Source of the DNA: an uncultured Bacilli bacterium
GTDB taxonomy: Bacteria; Bacillota_I; Bacilli_A; RF39; UBA660
Length of the DNA stretch: 42,407 nt
NCBI GenBank assembly: GCA_934085585.1
Contig: CAKOHI010000012.1
Span: 1-42,407, forward strand
Direction: 5' to 3'
A program made the translations under genes and the position numbers. Shown one piece after another: positions 33,115 to 41,598 of this stretch. The notes beneath the pieces were generated by a model. That model searched no databases, was not told the DNA's origin, and was given only the letters and a program-made list of their open reading frames with translations. The first letter of the stretch is position 1. Each line of letters opens with the position of its first letter.

Positions 33115-33769
33115 ATTCTGTTATCCATAAACAATACAATGTTTCAGATAATTCAATATCTTCTGGTGTAAATGTATTAATAATTGCTGGTGCAGCACCA
33201 AGTCTCGTATCTTTTGCATACATCATATCAGATTCAATGGCACTTCGTGATACATATTCTGTAGTGAATGGTTTGAAATCAATTTTTACACATTGTTTTA
33301 AATTTTTTCCAGCTGCTTCAGCAATAGCTTGAGCTTGTAGTTCTGCTTCTTTGTATGCTTTTGCAAGTATTTTTCTTTTACATTCTTTTGCATCTTTTAC
33401 TCCAAAGTTTATTTGACAAGATGGTGCATTATCTAATTTAGACAATGCTTCAATTATTTTTGCCATTCTTTCTTTATCATAATCAAATTTTAAAGTTGCA
33501 CTTTGATTAAATGAAAATCCATCAAATATATATGTCCTTGTCATTTCATTATATTTTTTGTCCTCTTTAACAACAAAATTTCTTGTTTTCATATCATCTG
33601 TTGTAAAACCATTTTGTAATAATAACTCATTAACAAATTTTTGAACGTTATTTACTCCAGCTGATAATGCTTCCTCATAACTTTGACCTTTTGTATTAAA
33701 ACTTATATTTAAAATTACCTCATTGGGTGTAAAGTATTCTGTTCCTTTTCCTTGTACGATTATTTCCAT
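33113..33769 (-). CDS. SIMPL-domain (DUF541) protein
   Basis: Protein of 218 residues with the SIMPL/DUF541 fold: VQGKGTEYFTPNEVILNISFNTKGQSYEEAL at the N-terminus, GFSFNQSATLKFDYDKERMAKIIEAL in the middle and AYKEAELQAQAIAEAAGKNLKQCVKI near 140-165, the most conserved family segment. Relatives are often exported; this one has no signal peptide. The role of the family is poorly understood. GAGGAGG precedes the ATG. Bases 33471-33626 of this gene, coding for residues about 48-99, are repeated exactly in inverted orientation at 41988-42143. It may be the last gene of the minus-strand island. Confidence 0.82.
   Translation of the reverse strand: MEIIVQGKGTEYFTPNEVILNISFNTKGQSYEEALSAGVNNVQKFVNELLLQNGFTTDDMKTRNFVVKEDKKYNEMTRTYIFDGFSFNQSATLKFDYDKERMAKIIEALSKLDNAPSCQINFGVKDAKECKRKILAKAYKEAELQAQAIAEAAGKNLKQCVKIDFKPFTTEYVSRSAIESDMMYAKDTRLGAAPAIINTFTPEDIELSETLYCLWITE
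33471..33626 (-). repeat. Internal segment of the SIMPL gene, inverted copy at 41988
   Basis: 156 bases identical, base for base by eye, to the reverse complement of 41988-42143. Similarity stops abruptly at both ends. This copy is the original, since it lies inside a complete gene. Confidence 0.9.
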
Positions 33770-33835
33770 TTTTTTAAATCCTCCTCATATAATATTTAAT
33801 TATTTTAATTATAGTAAAATCAATTTAATAAGAAT

Positions 33836-34882
33836 TTATGATTGAACATATTGATAAATAACATTATCAAAATTCTTATTTTTCAAATCTTCCTCTGTTA
33901 TTAAAAATGTAGTAACTCCTTCTCCATATATCTGCGTTCCTAATTGTAATAACACTATATATTTATTAGATACTTTTCTTATATCTCCCTCATCCATTTG
34001 ACAATCAGTATAAAATCCAAATATTTTATTAAGTTTTTCTCCATAAAAATGTGAATATGTTTTTTTTCCTTTTTCAAAATAATATCTATCACTAAATTTC
34101 TCATTGCAATTTTTAATATTGTTTATTCCAAAAGTATCCATTGTTTCTTCTTCTGACATAGTTACTTTTTTTCTTACTAAATCTTCAGCTGAAGGAACAT
34201 AAATAACTTTTCCAAAGTCATACATTTTATCATTATAGAATAATGGACTTATATAAAAATACAGCATTCCCTTTTTAGGTAATAGTTTATTTATATCATA
34301 CTTTGATACTTCTTCCAAATTTATTTGTCCAACAAATATTAAATATTCTGGTATCTCTACATTTTCATTTACATCAATAGTATTTGAAAAAAATCTTGTT
34401 TCTCCAACTCGAAACTCATTTTTATTAATTAAATCAAATAATATAATATTTCTTTCATCATTTAATGTTGAATCAACATCTATTATATCAATTATATTTT
34501 TTTCATTTTCTAATTTGTTTAAAATTGTTGAAATATTTTGCTTTTCTTGCGTTTTTTCTAATTTTTTATATTTTTCATAAACAGATAGCTTTTTTAATTT
34601 GTTATTTCTAATCATTAATATAATATCTAAATATAAATCAAAACTATAAAAATCATAATTTCTATATCTAACACAAAATGTTTCACTTTTTTCATTATCA
34701 TAAACGTATTGCATTTTTTCAAAAGCATCATTTAATTCATTCACTAAATCATTAAAAAAATCTATATGAACTATTTTTTTATCACTTGAATTATTTTTGT
34801 ATTCAACATTTCCATTTTCATTAATAGTAGTTATTTCATAACCATCACCAGTTGATTTAAATAAGACAATATTATTATTCAT
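33836..34882 (-). CDS. YwqG/DUF1963-like protein with N-terminal extension
   Basis: Cytoplasmic protein of 348 residues. The C-terminal half has features of the YwqG/DUF1963 family (LIFVGQINLEEVSKYDINKLLPKKGMLYFYISPLFY, later IVLLQLGTQIYGEGVTTFLITEEDLKNKNFDNVIYQYVQ, with the family's EDLKN.DF..V ending). The N-terminal 160 residues are charged, partly coiled and unrecognised. It resembles in its C-terminal part the protein at 37532, so the island has two related members. DUF1963 proteins occur with toxin/immunity and stress loci, but no activity is established. AAAGGAATG lies before the ATG. Confidence 0.6.
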   Translation of the reverse strand: MNNNIVLFKSTGDGYEITTINENGNVEYKNNSSDKKIVHIDFFNDLVNELNDAFEKMQYVYDNEKSETFCVRYRNYDFYSFDLYLDIILMIRNNKLKKLSVYEKYKKLEKTQEKQNISTILNKLENEKNIIDIIDVDSTLNDERNIILFDLINKNEFRVGETRFFSNTIDVNENVEIPEYLIFVGQINLEEVSKYDINKLLPKKGMLYFYISPLFYNDKMYDFGKVIYVPSAEDLVRKKVTMSEEETMDTFGINNIKNCNEKFSDRYYFEKGKKTYSHFYGEKLNKIFGFYTDCQMDEGDIRKVSNKYIVLLQLGTQIYGEGVTTFLITEEDLKNKNFDNVIYQYVQS

Positions 34883-34961
34883 TTAAATTTCATTCCTTTC
34901 TTACTTATTAAACAGTTATTTTAAAATCAGCGTAAAGATAAAGCATAATTTTTAGATCAGT

Positions 34962-35615
34962 TTAATTTGAATCAATTTTCTTCATAATGTTTTCAAATGA
35001 ATTTTCTTCATCAAAAACGGGACATCTAATTTCATTATTTTTAATTTTATCTAATAAATCAGTAGGACATACACTACTTCTTTTACCATTGTTATAATGA
35101 GAACACAATTCACATATACAATCTACTATTTTAATATCGCCTTCTTGATAAGTAAATTTATCAGTTCTAAATAATTCTTTTTTGATTCTATTAAGCATTT
35201 TTATAATATATTCTTTTTCTTCTAGGCAAATATATCCTGACGCAGAATACTTATCATTTTTATCTCTTATTTCTACAAAATCTTTCCCATCAATTACTTT
35301 CCCATCTTTCCATTTACTTTTATCAACATCTTGCCAAAAAACAAAATTATCATCACAAATAAATTCTTCTAAATTAATGATAGCAAAGTGTATAGGATTT
35401 TCTTTTTCGTGTTTTTCTTTATTATCTAAATATTCATAAAATTCGTCATATAGAAATTTTTTTCTTCCACAGAATAGAAAGTCCTCATTTGATTCGAATT
35501 TATGATTAGAAATACAATCTTCAATAACATTAACAAAATTGCTTTCAAAGTCTTCCGAACTATGATTAATATTATGTAATTTTTCTCTAATATCCTTTCG
35601 TTTTAACTTTTCCAT
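34962..35615 (-). CDS. Hypothetical protein with Cys-rich segment
   Basis: A 217-residue charged cytoplasmic protein. The N-terminal half is helical and acidic (SSEDFESNFVNVIEDCISNHK). Near residues 164-185 there is CICELCSHYNNGKRSSVCP, with a CxxC pair and a further Cys 12 residues on, which could bind zinc, though the fourth ligand is not obvious (Cys198 in IRCPVFDE is a candidate). GGTGATT precedes the ATG. It follows the 94-residue gene by nine bases and belongs to the same operon. No family recognised. Confidence 0.5.
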   Translation of the reverse strand: MEKLKRKDIREKLHNINHSSEDFESNFVNVIEDCISNHKFESNEDFLFCGRKKFLYDEFYEYLDNKEKHEKENPIHFAIINLEEFICDDNFVFWQDVDKSKWKDGKVIDGKDFVEIRDKNDKYSASGYICLEEKEYIIKMLNRIKKELFRTDKFTYQEGDIKIVDCICELCSHYNNGKRSSVCPTDLLDKIKNNEIRCPVFDEENSFENIMKKIDSN

Positions 35616-35624
35616 ATAATCACC

Positions 35625-35909
35625 TTATTGCATACTTCCTAATATTAACCCGATTAGTTCTTCAATGTTTTGTGTATAAACCATCATTGCCTCTAAATAA
35701 TCTTCATTTGTTCCATTATTACCTTCAATGTCAGATATTTCTTTACTTTTTAAAAATTCAAATTGTATTCCTCTTTCAGCTGCAAACTTTAATAAAAATG
35801 CTAGTATTACTTTTTGTTTTTCTATTATTTCATTGTTTTTTTGATTTATATTTAATTTAACAAACTCATCCATAAATGATGTAAATATTTTTTGCTTTTC
35901 TTCTATCAT
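35625..35909 (-). CDS. Small acidic helical protein
   Basis: A 94-residue helical protein (KQKIFTSFMDEFVKLNINQK, KQKVILAFLLKFAAERGIQFEFL, EDYLEAMMVYTQNIEELIGLILGSM). Its ATG overlaps the TGA of the coiled-coil gene as ATGA, which indicates that the two proteins are made together in fixed ratio and that TGA is a stop here. It is probably a partner of the coiled-coil protein. No family recognised. Confidence 0.6.
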   Translation of the reverse strand: MIEEKQKIFTSFMDEFVKLNINQKNNEIIEKQKVILAFLLKFAAERGIQFEFLKSKEISDIEGNNGTNEDYLEAMMVYTQNIEELIGLILGSMQ

Positions 35910-37261
35910 CTTGACATACCTCCAGTTGATAATGATTGAGATTGTGTCATTTGCATTTGGTATAATGAACTAACATTTTGTAATCTTTTTTTCATATCAG
36001 TGTATTCTGCTGGTAATGCTCCGACTAATCTTTCGGCCATTTTGTCAGCCATATATGCTTCGTTATCTCTTACTGCTTGTCTATCATTTCTAGCACGTTC
36101 GTATAGTTGATCTACTTTAAGTCCGTCATTCCATTCTTGTTTATCAACTGGTTTCATTTGTATTTCTCGTGCTTCTTCATTAGCTTTTTTTTCGTCTTCT
36201 TTCAATCTTGAATTTTCAGCATATAAGCCGTGGGTATTATTTCTAATTTGTATTTGTTCTTGTTCTAATCTTGCATTTCCGTCTAATATATCTCCATATG
36301 TTTTAACTGCGTCTGTTGCATAATCAACTTTACCTTGAACATCATCGCGTTTTTGCTTAATGCCCATATTTCTTTCTCTTTCTTCTTTAATTGCTTGTTC
36401 TAACAATGGTTGTAGACTTTCTAATTGTTTATTAATTTTTTGTAGTTTCCCATCTTTACCTCTAAAACAATGAGTTGTTTTCATAATTTCACTTATTTGT
36501 TCTAAATCGAGTAGTAGATGTGAAGAATGACGTAGCTGTTCTAAACTATCCTTTGTTATAGCAATGACTTTTGGTGGTAATGCTTTTTTAATTTGTGCTA
36601 CCTCTTTTCTTACTTCTTTTGATAAATCATCAGTCGGAGTCATAGCAAGTATTGTTGTAAGCGAACTTAAAGCGCTTTCTAATTTATCAGTACCTTGTAA
36701 TCCAAAATCTGCAATACTATCAATTTGTTTTTCTTTTTCTTCGTGTTCTTGTCTTGCTTGATTTTGTCTTAATTGTGCCAAATCATCTGTTTCATTTAAT
36801 GGAATTCTAAAACTTTCTGTTCTAGATTCATATACCATTAATTCAAAATCTCTACTAGCTTTATTAAATCTTTCTTTATCTTCTTTATCTTTTATTGCAC
36901 GACTTACTTCACGACATTGTTTTCCAGCAAGTTCCATTTGTTTAAAGAATTCATCTTTTAATTTTGCATAACTTTGATTTAACTCCGTTTTAATTGAACT
37001 AATTTGATCTGCTACTTTTCTGGCACTTTTATTATCTTTTTTTGCTTCAGAATCTAAAGTTGCCAATTTTCTCATTTCATCACGCATTGTTTGAATTTCT
37101 TTTATGTTGTCAATAATTGCATCAATGTTCGCCATAGTTACATTAAAACTACCCATTTGTTTTGGTGGCTTGGACCAAAATACAGCATCAAATTTTTGCA
37201 TACTTCTGCTTAGTTTTATTGAATAGTCAACCAAACTTGTATATTTTTGAGTATTATTCAT
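35906..37261 (-). CDS. Long coiled-coil protein of unknown function
   Basis: A 451-residue, almost wholly helical, highly charged cytoplasmic protein. Coiled-coil stretches lie around 55-150, 165-200 and 285-370, with a conserved-looking central part (LSSLTTILAMTPTDDLSKEVRKEVAQIKKALPPK, LEQLRHSSHLLLDLEQIS). The N-terminal segment has an aromatic cluster (FDAVFWSKPPKQMGSFN); the C-terminus is Gln/Ser-rich and ends SLSTGGMSR. It overlaps the DUF1292 gene by eight bases and the small helical gene by four, so it is the core of a tightly coupled trio. It could be a structural or scaffold protein; I recognise no family. Confidence 0.6.
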   Translation of the reverse strand: MNNTQKYTSLVDYSIKLSRSMQKFDAVFWSKPPKQMGSFNVTMANIDAIIDNIKEIQTMRDEMRKLATLDSEAKKDNKSARKVADQISSIKTELNQSYAKLKDEFFKQMELAGKQCREVSRAIKDKEDKERFNKASRDFELMVYESRTESFRIPLNETDDLAQLRQNQARQEHEEKEKQIDSIADFGLQGTDKLESALSSLTTILAMTPTDDLSKEVRKEVAQIKKALPPKVIAITKDSLEQLRHSSHLLLDLEQISEIMKTTHCFRGKDGKLQKINKQLESLQPLLEQAIKEERERNMGIKQKRDDVQGKVDYATDAVKTYGDILDGNARLEQEQIQIRNNTHGLYAENSRLKEDEKKANEEAREIQMKPVDKQEWNDGLKVDQLYERARNDRQAVRDNEAYMADKMAERLVGALPAEYTDMKKRLQNVSSLYQMQMTQSQSLSTGGMSR

Positions 37262-37505
37262 TGTTTACCAACCTTTCTTTTAACGCATTTATTACTTGCA
37301 TTACTTCTTCATCTTCTATTTCATCTAAAATTATTTCTTTATTTTCTTGTGATACACGATTAACATACAAAGCAATTTGTCCGTTTTCTAATTGCTTACT
37401 GTCTGTATAAACAATAAAATTACCACTATCTATTGAAATATAAGAAATAATTTCGTATTCTTTTTCATTAATTATTATTTTATTATCTTTTCTTTCTTGT
37501 TCCAT
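37254..37505 (-). CDS. DUF1292-family small protein
   Basis: An 83-residue protein with the DUF1292 pattern: KEYEIISYISIDSGNFIVYTD, then GQIALYVNRV and an acidic end ILDEIEDEEVMQVINALKERL. The family is widespread in Firmicutes and of unknown function. The ATG at 37505 is chosen over one four codons upstream because GGAGG lies between them at right spacing. The 3' end overlaps the start of the coiled-coil gene by eight bases. Confidence 0.72.
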   Translation of the reverse strand: MEQERKDNKIIINEKEYEIISYISIDSGNFIVYTDSKQLENGQIALYVNRVSQENKEIILDEIEDEEVMQVINALKERLVNNE

Positions 37506-37531
37506 AATTACCTCCATTTCTATTTAATATT

Positions 37532-38314
37532 TTACGACCACTCAAAGTTACAAGCAATGTCCGAAAAGTTATTATTTAATAAGTCCTCTTTTGAGATTAA
37601 TACATAAAAACTATAAGCATTACCTAAATCAAATTTTTTGTCTAAATCAGAAGTAAGAAAAATCAAACATTCATTTTTAGTTAAATAATCTATATCCGGA
37701 TCATTTGCAAAGGAAGCATATCCACCTATGTGAGAAGAAAATTCGGAATCATCTTTTAATTTATCTTGTAAATCGTAATAATCTACACCAAATAATTGTT
37801 TCAATTCCATTGGATAATTTACTTTTACATTAAATTTTTCCTCAAATAAATTTAACAACATATTTATAGCTTCGTCATCTCCCATATTATATGGCATACT
37901 CATTTTTCCTTTATGAAACTCTATTTTAAAAGGTCCATTTACTAAAAAGGGTTTTAATTCAACTTCTGGTAGTGCGGTTTGATATTCTAGTCCTTCTTTA
38001 AATAATCTAGTCTCAAAACTTCCATCAGCTACTTCAAAGTCAAAAAGGTCATCTTCATTAGTTGTAACAAATAGTTCTAAAATACCTTTTGGATAACCAG
38101 CTAAATTTAACTTTGTTAAATTTATTTGTATAACCAAAGACATAGGGTCTCCATATTTATCTTTTGGATATTCTTCTCCAATAGGTAAATATGGCTTACC
38201 TCCAATTTTATCATCCAATATATTTGGTGCTTCATTTGAATAATTTATAAAACAGCATTCTTTTTCTGTTTTTTTCTTATATTCAGATATTATTTCTGTT
38301 ATTTTTTCATTCAT
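37532..38314 (-). CDS. YwqG/DUF1963 family protein
   Basis: A 260-residue cytoplasmic protein with recognisable YwqG features: KIGGKPYLPIGEEYPKDKYGDPMSLVIQINLTKL near 36-70, GILELFVTTNEDDLFDFE, SSHIGGYASFANDPDIDY near 190-208 (family pattern ..KIGGYP.F.Q.DPR) and the ending FYVLISKEDLLNNNFSDIACNFE. Function in the family is unknown; several members sit in toxin-immunity neighbourhoods. AGGAAG ribosome site nine bases from the ATG. It lies between the ADP-ribosylglycohydrolase and DUF1292 genes in one direction. Confidence 0.78.
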   Translation of the reverse strand: MNEKITEIISEYKKKTEKECCFINYSNEAPNILDDKIGGKPYLPIGEEYPKDKYGDPMSLVIQINLTKLNLAGYPKGILELFVTTNEDDLFDFEVADGSFETRLFKEGLEYQTALPEVELKPFLVNGPFKIEFHKGKMSMPYNMGDDEAINMLLNLFEEKFNVKVNYPMELKQLFGVDYYDLQDKLKDDSEFSSHIGGYASFANDPDIDYLTKNECLIFLTSDLDKKFDLGNAYSFYVLISKEDLLNNNFSDIACNFEWS

Positions 38315-38382
38315 TTTTTATCTACTTCCTTTCATTTAAAATAACTTTACTATTATCATATATTTTTCTTTTTTTAATTTTT

Positions 38383-39468
38383 CTATTTTTTAGATAAATC
38401 TCTTTTTAGATATAGATATTTACTTTGCCAGTATTCATCTTTATCATTTGAATACTCACTTATAGGACAACCTTTATACAAATCTTCAGCAATTTCTAAA
38501 ATTATATCTTTTAACTCTAAATTTTCAATATAATAACTAGGAATTTTATTATATCCTAAATAAGTTCCAATAATGTTTCCTGCAATGGCACCAGTGGAAT
38601 CACTATCTCCATTATGATTTATTGAGCATATAATTGCTTTTTCAAAATTGTTGCTATATTTAATTGTAGAGTAGAGAGCTATAGCAAGAGCTTCTTCAGC
38701 AACCCATCCTTCGCCCAATTCTGCAATAGCTTTTTTATCACTAATAAACTTGTTATGTGCTAATTTTATTGCTTTGTTAATTAAAGCAATAAAATAGTCT
38801 CTGTTTTCCTTGTCAAAAATATCAAAATTTATTTTTAACATCTCAATAGCTTCATCTGTTGCTTCTTCAATCGTTTTATTTGTATAAGCAAGATTATTTA
38901 TTATAATTGTCAAAACATAGCAAGGTATTATTCCTAAAGGATGTCCGTGTGTTATTGCTCCAGCTTCTGCTCCATATTTTCCTATTTCGTGTAATGATTT
39001 TATTTGTGGCTCAAAAAATAAACCAATCGGTGCAACACGCATTACACTTCCGCAACCTTTACTATTATTTATAGGATTTTCAATAGTACCTTTTTTATTG
39101 CTTCCTAAAGCATTTAAACAAGTATTTCCTGGAGCACGATTAACATTTAGTTCTGGAATACTTGCTAGCCAAGACACTTTTATTTCATTATTATTTCTTT
39201 TTTGTGTTTTGTACCAGTCCACATAAGCTAAATATATACAATCGGATACATCTGGTGCTATGCCTCTCATACTAAATCTAGTTTCACCCCATAATAATCC
39301 ATTTGCAGTAAACAAAGACATTTGTGTATCGTCCGAAATAATCCCTTTATTTTCGTACTTGGTTATTCTTTCGTTTTTAGCTAGTTTTACAAACTCAATA
39401 GGATATCCCAAAGCATCACCAACTGCACCACCGATTAAACAACCTTTGAATTTATCTACGTTTTTCAT
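38383..39468 (-). CDS. ADP-ribosylglycohydrolase (DraG-like)
   Basis: Predicted hydrolase of 361 residues that removes ADP-ribose from proteins or other targets, or cleaves related substrates. Metal-binding motifs of the family are intact: SDDTQMS (Asp46, Asp47, Thr48) near the N-terminus and NHNGDSDSTGAIAGN near 284-298, together with GCLIGGAVGDALGYPIEF at 9-26 and GCGSVMRVAPIGL and HGHPLG in the middle. Strong AGGAGGAAAA ribosome site. It follows a strong terminator (39488-39522), so it may start a new transcript or depend on read-through. No ADP-ribosyltransferase is visible in the window. Confidence 0.9.
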   Translation of the reverse strand: MKNVDKFKGCLIGGAVGDALGYPIEFVKLAKNERITKYENKGIISDDTQMSLFTANGLLWGETRFSMRGIAPDVSDCIYLAYVDWYKTQKRNNNEIKVSWLASIPELNVNRAPGNTCLNALGSNKKGTIENPINNSKGCGSVMRVAPIGLFFEPQIKSLHEIGKYGAEAGAITHGHPLGIIPCYVLTIIINNLAYTNKTIEEATDEAIEMLKINFDIFDKENRDYFIALINKAIKLAHNKFISDKKAIAELGEGWVAEEALAIALYSTIKYSNNFEKAIICSINHNGDSDSTGAIAGNIIGTYLGYNKIPSYYIENLELKDIILEIAEDLYKGCPISEYSNDKDEYWQSKYLYLKRDLSKK

Positions 39469-39487
39469 TTTATTTTCCTCCTAACAG

Positions 39488-39522
39488 AAAAGGTTATAGC
39501 TACTATATAACTATAACCTTTT
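39488..39522 (-). terminator. Strong terminator inside the island
   Basis: AAAAGGTTATAG (39488-39499) and CTATAACCTTTT (39511-39522) form a perfect 12-base stem with an 11-base loop. On the minus strand the stem ends in TTTT, then CTGTT. It separates the upstream genes (41397-39576) from the ADP-ribosylglycohydrolase gene. Confidence 0.65.
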
Positions 39523-39575
39523 AAATGCTTATACCAAGAATTCAAAATTACAGTAGCACTAAATAAAAGCAGTTT

Positions 39576-39848
39576 TTATTTTTCATTAACAAATTGTTTG
39601 AAATATTCAACAAAACGTTGATCCTTATTTGCAATGCTTTCAATTAATTTTTTAGCTTCCTCATATTCAGGTACTTCTTTGTAATGCTTATTTAATTGTT
39701 GCAAATATAAAAAGTCTTTTGTCATATTCATAAATGTTGATCCGTAATAATCTTTAGAATTACTTGCTAAAATTTCTTCAACATTAGCTTTTATTGACTC
39801 AATAGCTTTTTTAACTTCAACATCAGTTTTAAATAATTGATTATCTAA
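39576..39848 (-). CDS. Small helical protein with apparent TTA start codon
   Basis: A 90-codon frame encoding a helical, charged protein (DNQLFKTDVEVKKAIESIKA; YGSTFMNMTKDFLYLQQLNKHY; EYEEAKKLIESIANKDQRFVE). GGAGGTG lies upstream, and exactly eight bases after GGAGG comes TTA, preceded in frame by TAG, so no ATG, GTG or TTG can start it near the ribosome site. The first in-frame ATG lies about 40 codons in. Either TTA is used as a rare start, or the start codon has mutated, or there is a sequencing error. The gene follows the 314-residue membrane protein by 29 bases. No family recognised. Confidence 0.55.
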   Translation of the reverse strand, partial: LDNQLFKTDVEVKKAIESIKANVEEILASNSKDYYGSTFMNMTKDFLYLQQLNKHYKEVPEYEEAKKLIESIANKDQRFVEYFKQFVNEK

Positions 39849-39877
39849 CTAAAACACCTCCTTCCAAGTTCTTTAAT

Positions 39878-40822
39878 TTATATAAACAATCCAATAATTA
39901 TAACTATTACAGTAACAATTAATAATGCAATTAATTCTTTCGGAATTAAACCTTTATATTTTTCATAAACTTTTTTAATCATTCTACGATTATCTAAATT
40001 ATTAATCTTTTTGCCTATCAATATTTCACTTGTACCAACAAAAGAATCTATATCATCTTTGTAAATTCTTTTATAATTTGTTGAATCATAACCAGCATAT
40101 TTTTTGCTAGGTACTATTGGCTCATAGTATTTATCCAATTTAGATGAAGAAATTATACTACCAATCATATATGATAGAATTACCGCAACAATTGGATATA
40201 CTACATAACCTTTAAGTATTATATTGTTAACAACTGGAATAAATAGCAATAAACTTGTTATAACTATTCCTGGTATCATTCCAGCACCAAATGAAACAGT
40301 GTTTATAATTTTATTTTTGTTTCTAATTACTTCGTCATACTTTTCTGGAGCATTCAAAATTTTATTTTTAATAAAGTTATATATTTCATCAAGTTTAGAA
40401 TCTGCACTTTTTAAATTCAATGTAATATCCAGTTTATTTTCATTAATATGCATTTGAATTGATTGTGTATAAAAGTTTCTACTTCTATTTGGTGCAGGCG
40501 TCATAACTGTATAGTTCAATGCATAATATATATCCATAGTTTTTATTTCATCTATTCTACTATAAAATATCCCCATAAAATTATCATAGTTATCAAAAGT
40601 AATGTTGGTATTATCATAGAAATCAACAGTAACTTTCATTTTACTTCCTTCATCTTTAAAAGTATAATTTTGATATGGTGTATCTAACATTCTATTTTGC
40701 ATTTCTTCTTGTTGAGAAACTTTAAGATATTTTTTTAATGTTTCTCCCATTAATTGAAATATTTGTGTTAAATCATCACTACTGATTATTTTGTTTTCAG
40801 CTTTAATTGTGTCGTTATACAT
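39878..40822 (-). CDS. Membrane protein of unknown function with C-terminal tail anchor
   Basis: A 314-residue protein. The N-terminal 170 residues are soluble and mixed alpha/beta (KMKVTVDFYDNTNITFDNYDN, SIQMHINENKLDITLNLKSAD); two close helices follow (about 180-200 and 205-225), then a charged soluble loop and a final hydrophobic tail (LIALLIVTVIVIIIGLFI). No signal peptide. GGGAGGTAA ribosome site. It lies between the 179-residue and TTA-start genes. The soluble part is similar in style (strand-rich, with long Lys/Asn helices) to the upstream protein, but I recognise no family. Confidence 0.55.
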   Translation of the reverse strand: MYNDTIKAENKIISSDDLTQIFQLMGETLKKYLKVSQQEEMQNRMLDTPYQNYTFKDEGSKMKVTVDFYDNTNITFDNYDNFMGIFYSRIDEIKTMDIYYALNYTVMTPAPNRSRNFYTQSIQMHINENKLDITLNLKSADSKLDEIYNFIKNKILNAPEKYDEVIRNKNKIINTVSFGAGMIPGIVITSLLLFIPVVNNIILKGYVVYPIVAVILSYMIGSIISSSKLDKYYEPIVPSKKYAGYDSTNYKRIYKDDIDSFVGTSEILIGKKINNLDNRRMIKKVYEKYKGLIPKELIALLIVTVIVIIIGLFI

Positions 40823-40857
40823 TTTAATTACCTCCCATTAGTAGCAATACATATTAT

Positions 40858-41397
40858 TTATTGTTTAGTACAAAATATAGTATTCTGTACTTTAAACTTT
40901 TTCAAAATTTCATTTATAACATTTTCTATTTGATCCATATTAGAATCCGCATAATTTGATTTGTGAGTAAAAACAATGTTATATGGTTTAAAAGATATTT
41001 TAAATAAATTTTCGTGCTCTTTTGTAGCCATATCTTTACCTCTTTTAAATGATAAATCTAAAGTTATTACCACACTCTCAACATTGTTTAAATGTCCTGA
41101 ATTAACAGCTTCAACAAATGAATCATAAGTTTTACACGATAAATTTGAAATACTATTTCCTTTTTCTTTTATAGCAACTTCAAATTTTGAGCCAAATGAT
41201 TTTTTATATTGAAAATTCCTATATTCAGATTTTAGTTTTGTATTCTTTTCTTCATCTTCCTCACACATTTTAATTAATTGTTTATAATAAGAATCACAAT
41301 ATTGTGCTAAAAAAGAAATGAATTGAACTTCTGGAACAGAATTAGAATAATCATACTCTCTGCTAATTTCTATTTCCTTTTCTTCTACTTGATCCAT
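40858..41397 (-). CDS. Hypothetical protein, 179 residues, first gene of the island operon
   Basis: A 179-residue soluble protein. An acidic N-terminus (QVEEKEIEISREYDY), a helical middle with Cys and Lys/Glu, and a strand-rich end (SVVITLDLSFKRGKD, LFKISFKPYNIVFTHKSN) followed by a last helix. No recognised family. AGGAGGTAATT ribosome site. A -10 TATAAT lies at 41464-41459 and an operator-like site at 41492-41508, matching those at the promoter of the XRE gene, so it is probably controlled by that repressor. Confidence 0.55.
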   Translation of the reverse strand: MDQVEEKEIEISREYDYSNSVPEVQFISFLAQYCDSYYKQLIKMCEEDEEKNTKLKSEYRNFQYKKSFGSKFEVAIKEKGNSISNLSCKTYDSFVEAVNSGHLNNVESVVITLDLSFKRGKDMATKEHENLFKISFKPYNIVFTHKSNYADSNMDQIENVINEILKKFKVQNTIFCTKQ

Positions 41398-41458
41398 AAT
41401 TACCTCCTATTATAATACTTTTCTATATGACACATATCCTAAAGTACTATCTATATTA

Positions 41459-41508
41459 ATTATATCATACTTTTTTCAAATTTTATATATATTAGTCTTG
41501 TATGACTA
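41459..41508 (-). promoter_or_regulatory. Island operon promoter region with repressor-like half-sites
   Basis: -10 TATAAT at 41464-41459 on the minus strand; a -35 is weak. Just upstream lies TTAGTCTTG (41492-41500) continuing to TATGACTA, so that TAGTC and GACTA form a dyad at 41493-41508. The same TTAGTCTTG/CAAGACTAA half-site is found at 41922-41948 before the XRE gene. Confidence 0.5.
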
Positions 41509-41516
41509 CTTTTTTG

Positions 41517-41547
41517 ACAAAAATAGCTAAATTTATAACAAAAATAG
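41517..41547. repeat. Two ACAAAAATAG repeats 21 bases apart
   Basis: ACAAAAATAG at 41517-41526 and 41538-41547, followed in both by a related AT-rich hexamer. Spacing equals two helical turns. It lies between the XRE gene terminator and the operon promoter, so it may be an upstream regulatory site. Confidence 0.4.
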
Positions 41548-41564
41548 TCAATTTTTATCATTTT

Positions 41565-41598
41565 TGAAAAAAAAAGAACTATTTTTAAAATAATTCTT
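41565..41598 (-). terminator. Terminator of the XRE repressor gene
   Basis: On the minus strand AAGAATTATTTT pairs with AAAATAGTTCTT across 41598-41574 with one mismatch, followed by a run of T (complement of the A-run 41567-41573). It begins in the stop codon. Confidence 0.65.

Noticed and set aside
33113..33769. SIMPL protein as exported interaction partner of the T4SS
   Set aside because: No signal peptide and no operon link; only distance-based guesswork would support it.
35906..35909. Use of the Mycoplasma code (TGA as Trp)
   Set aside because: The ATGA overlap joins a TGA stop to a good start, another gene (22139) also ends in TGA, and the many Trp residues are read from TGG, so the standard code fits.
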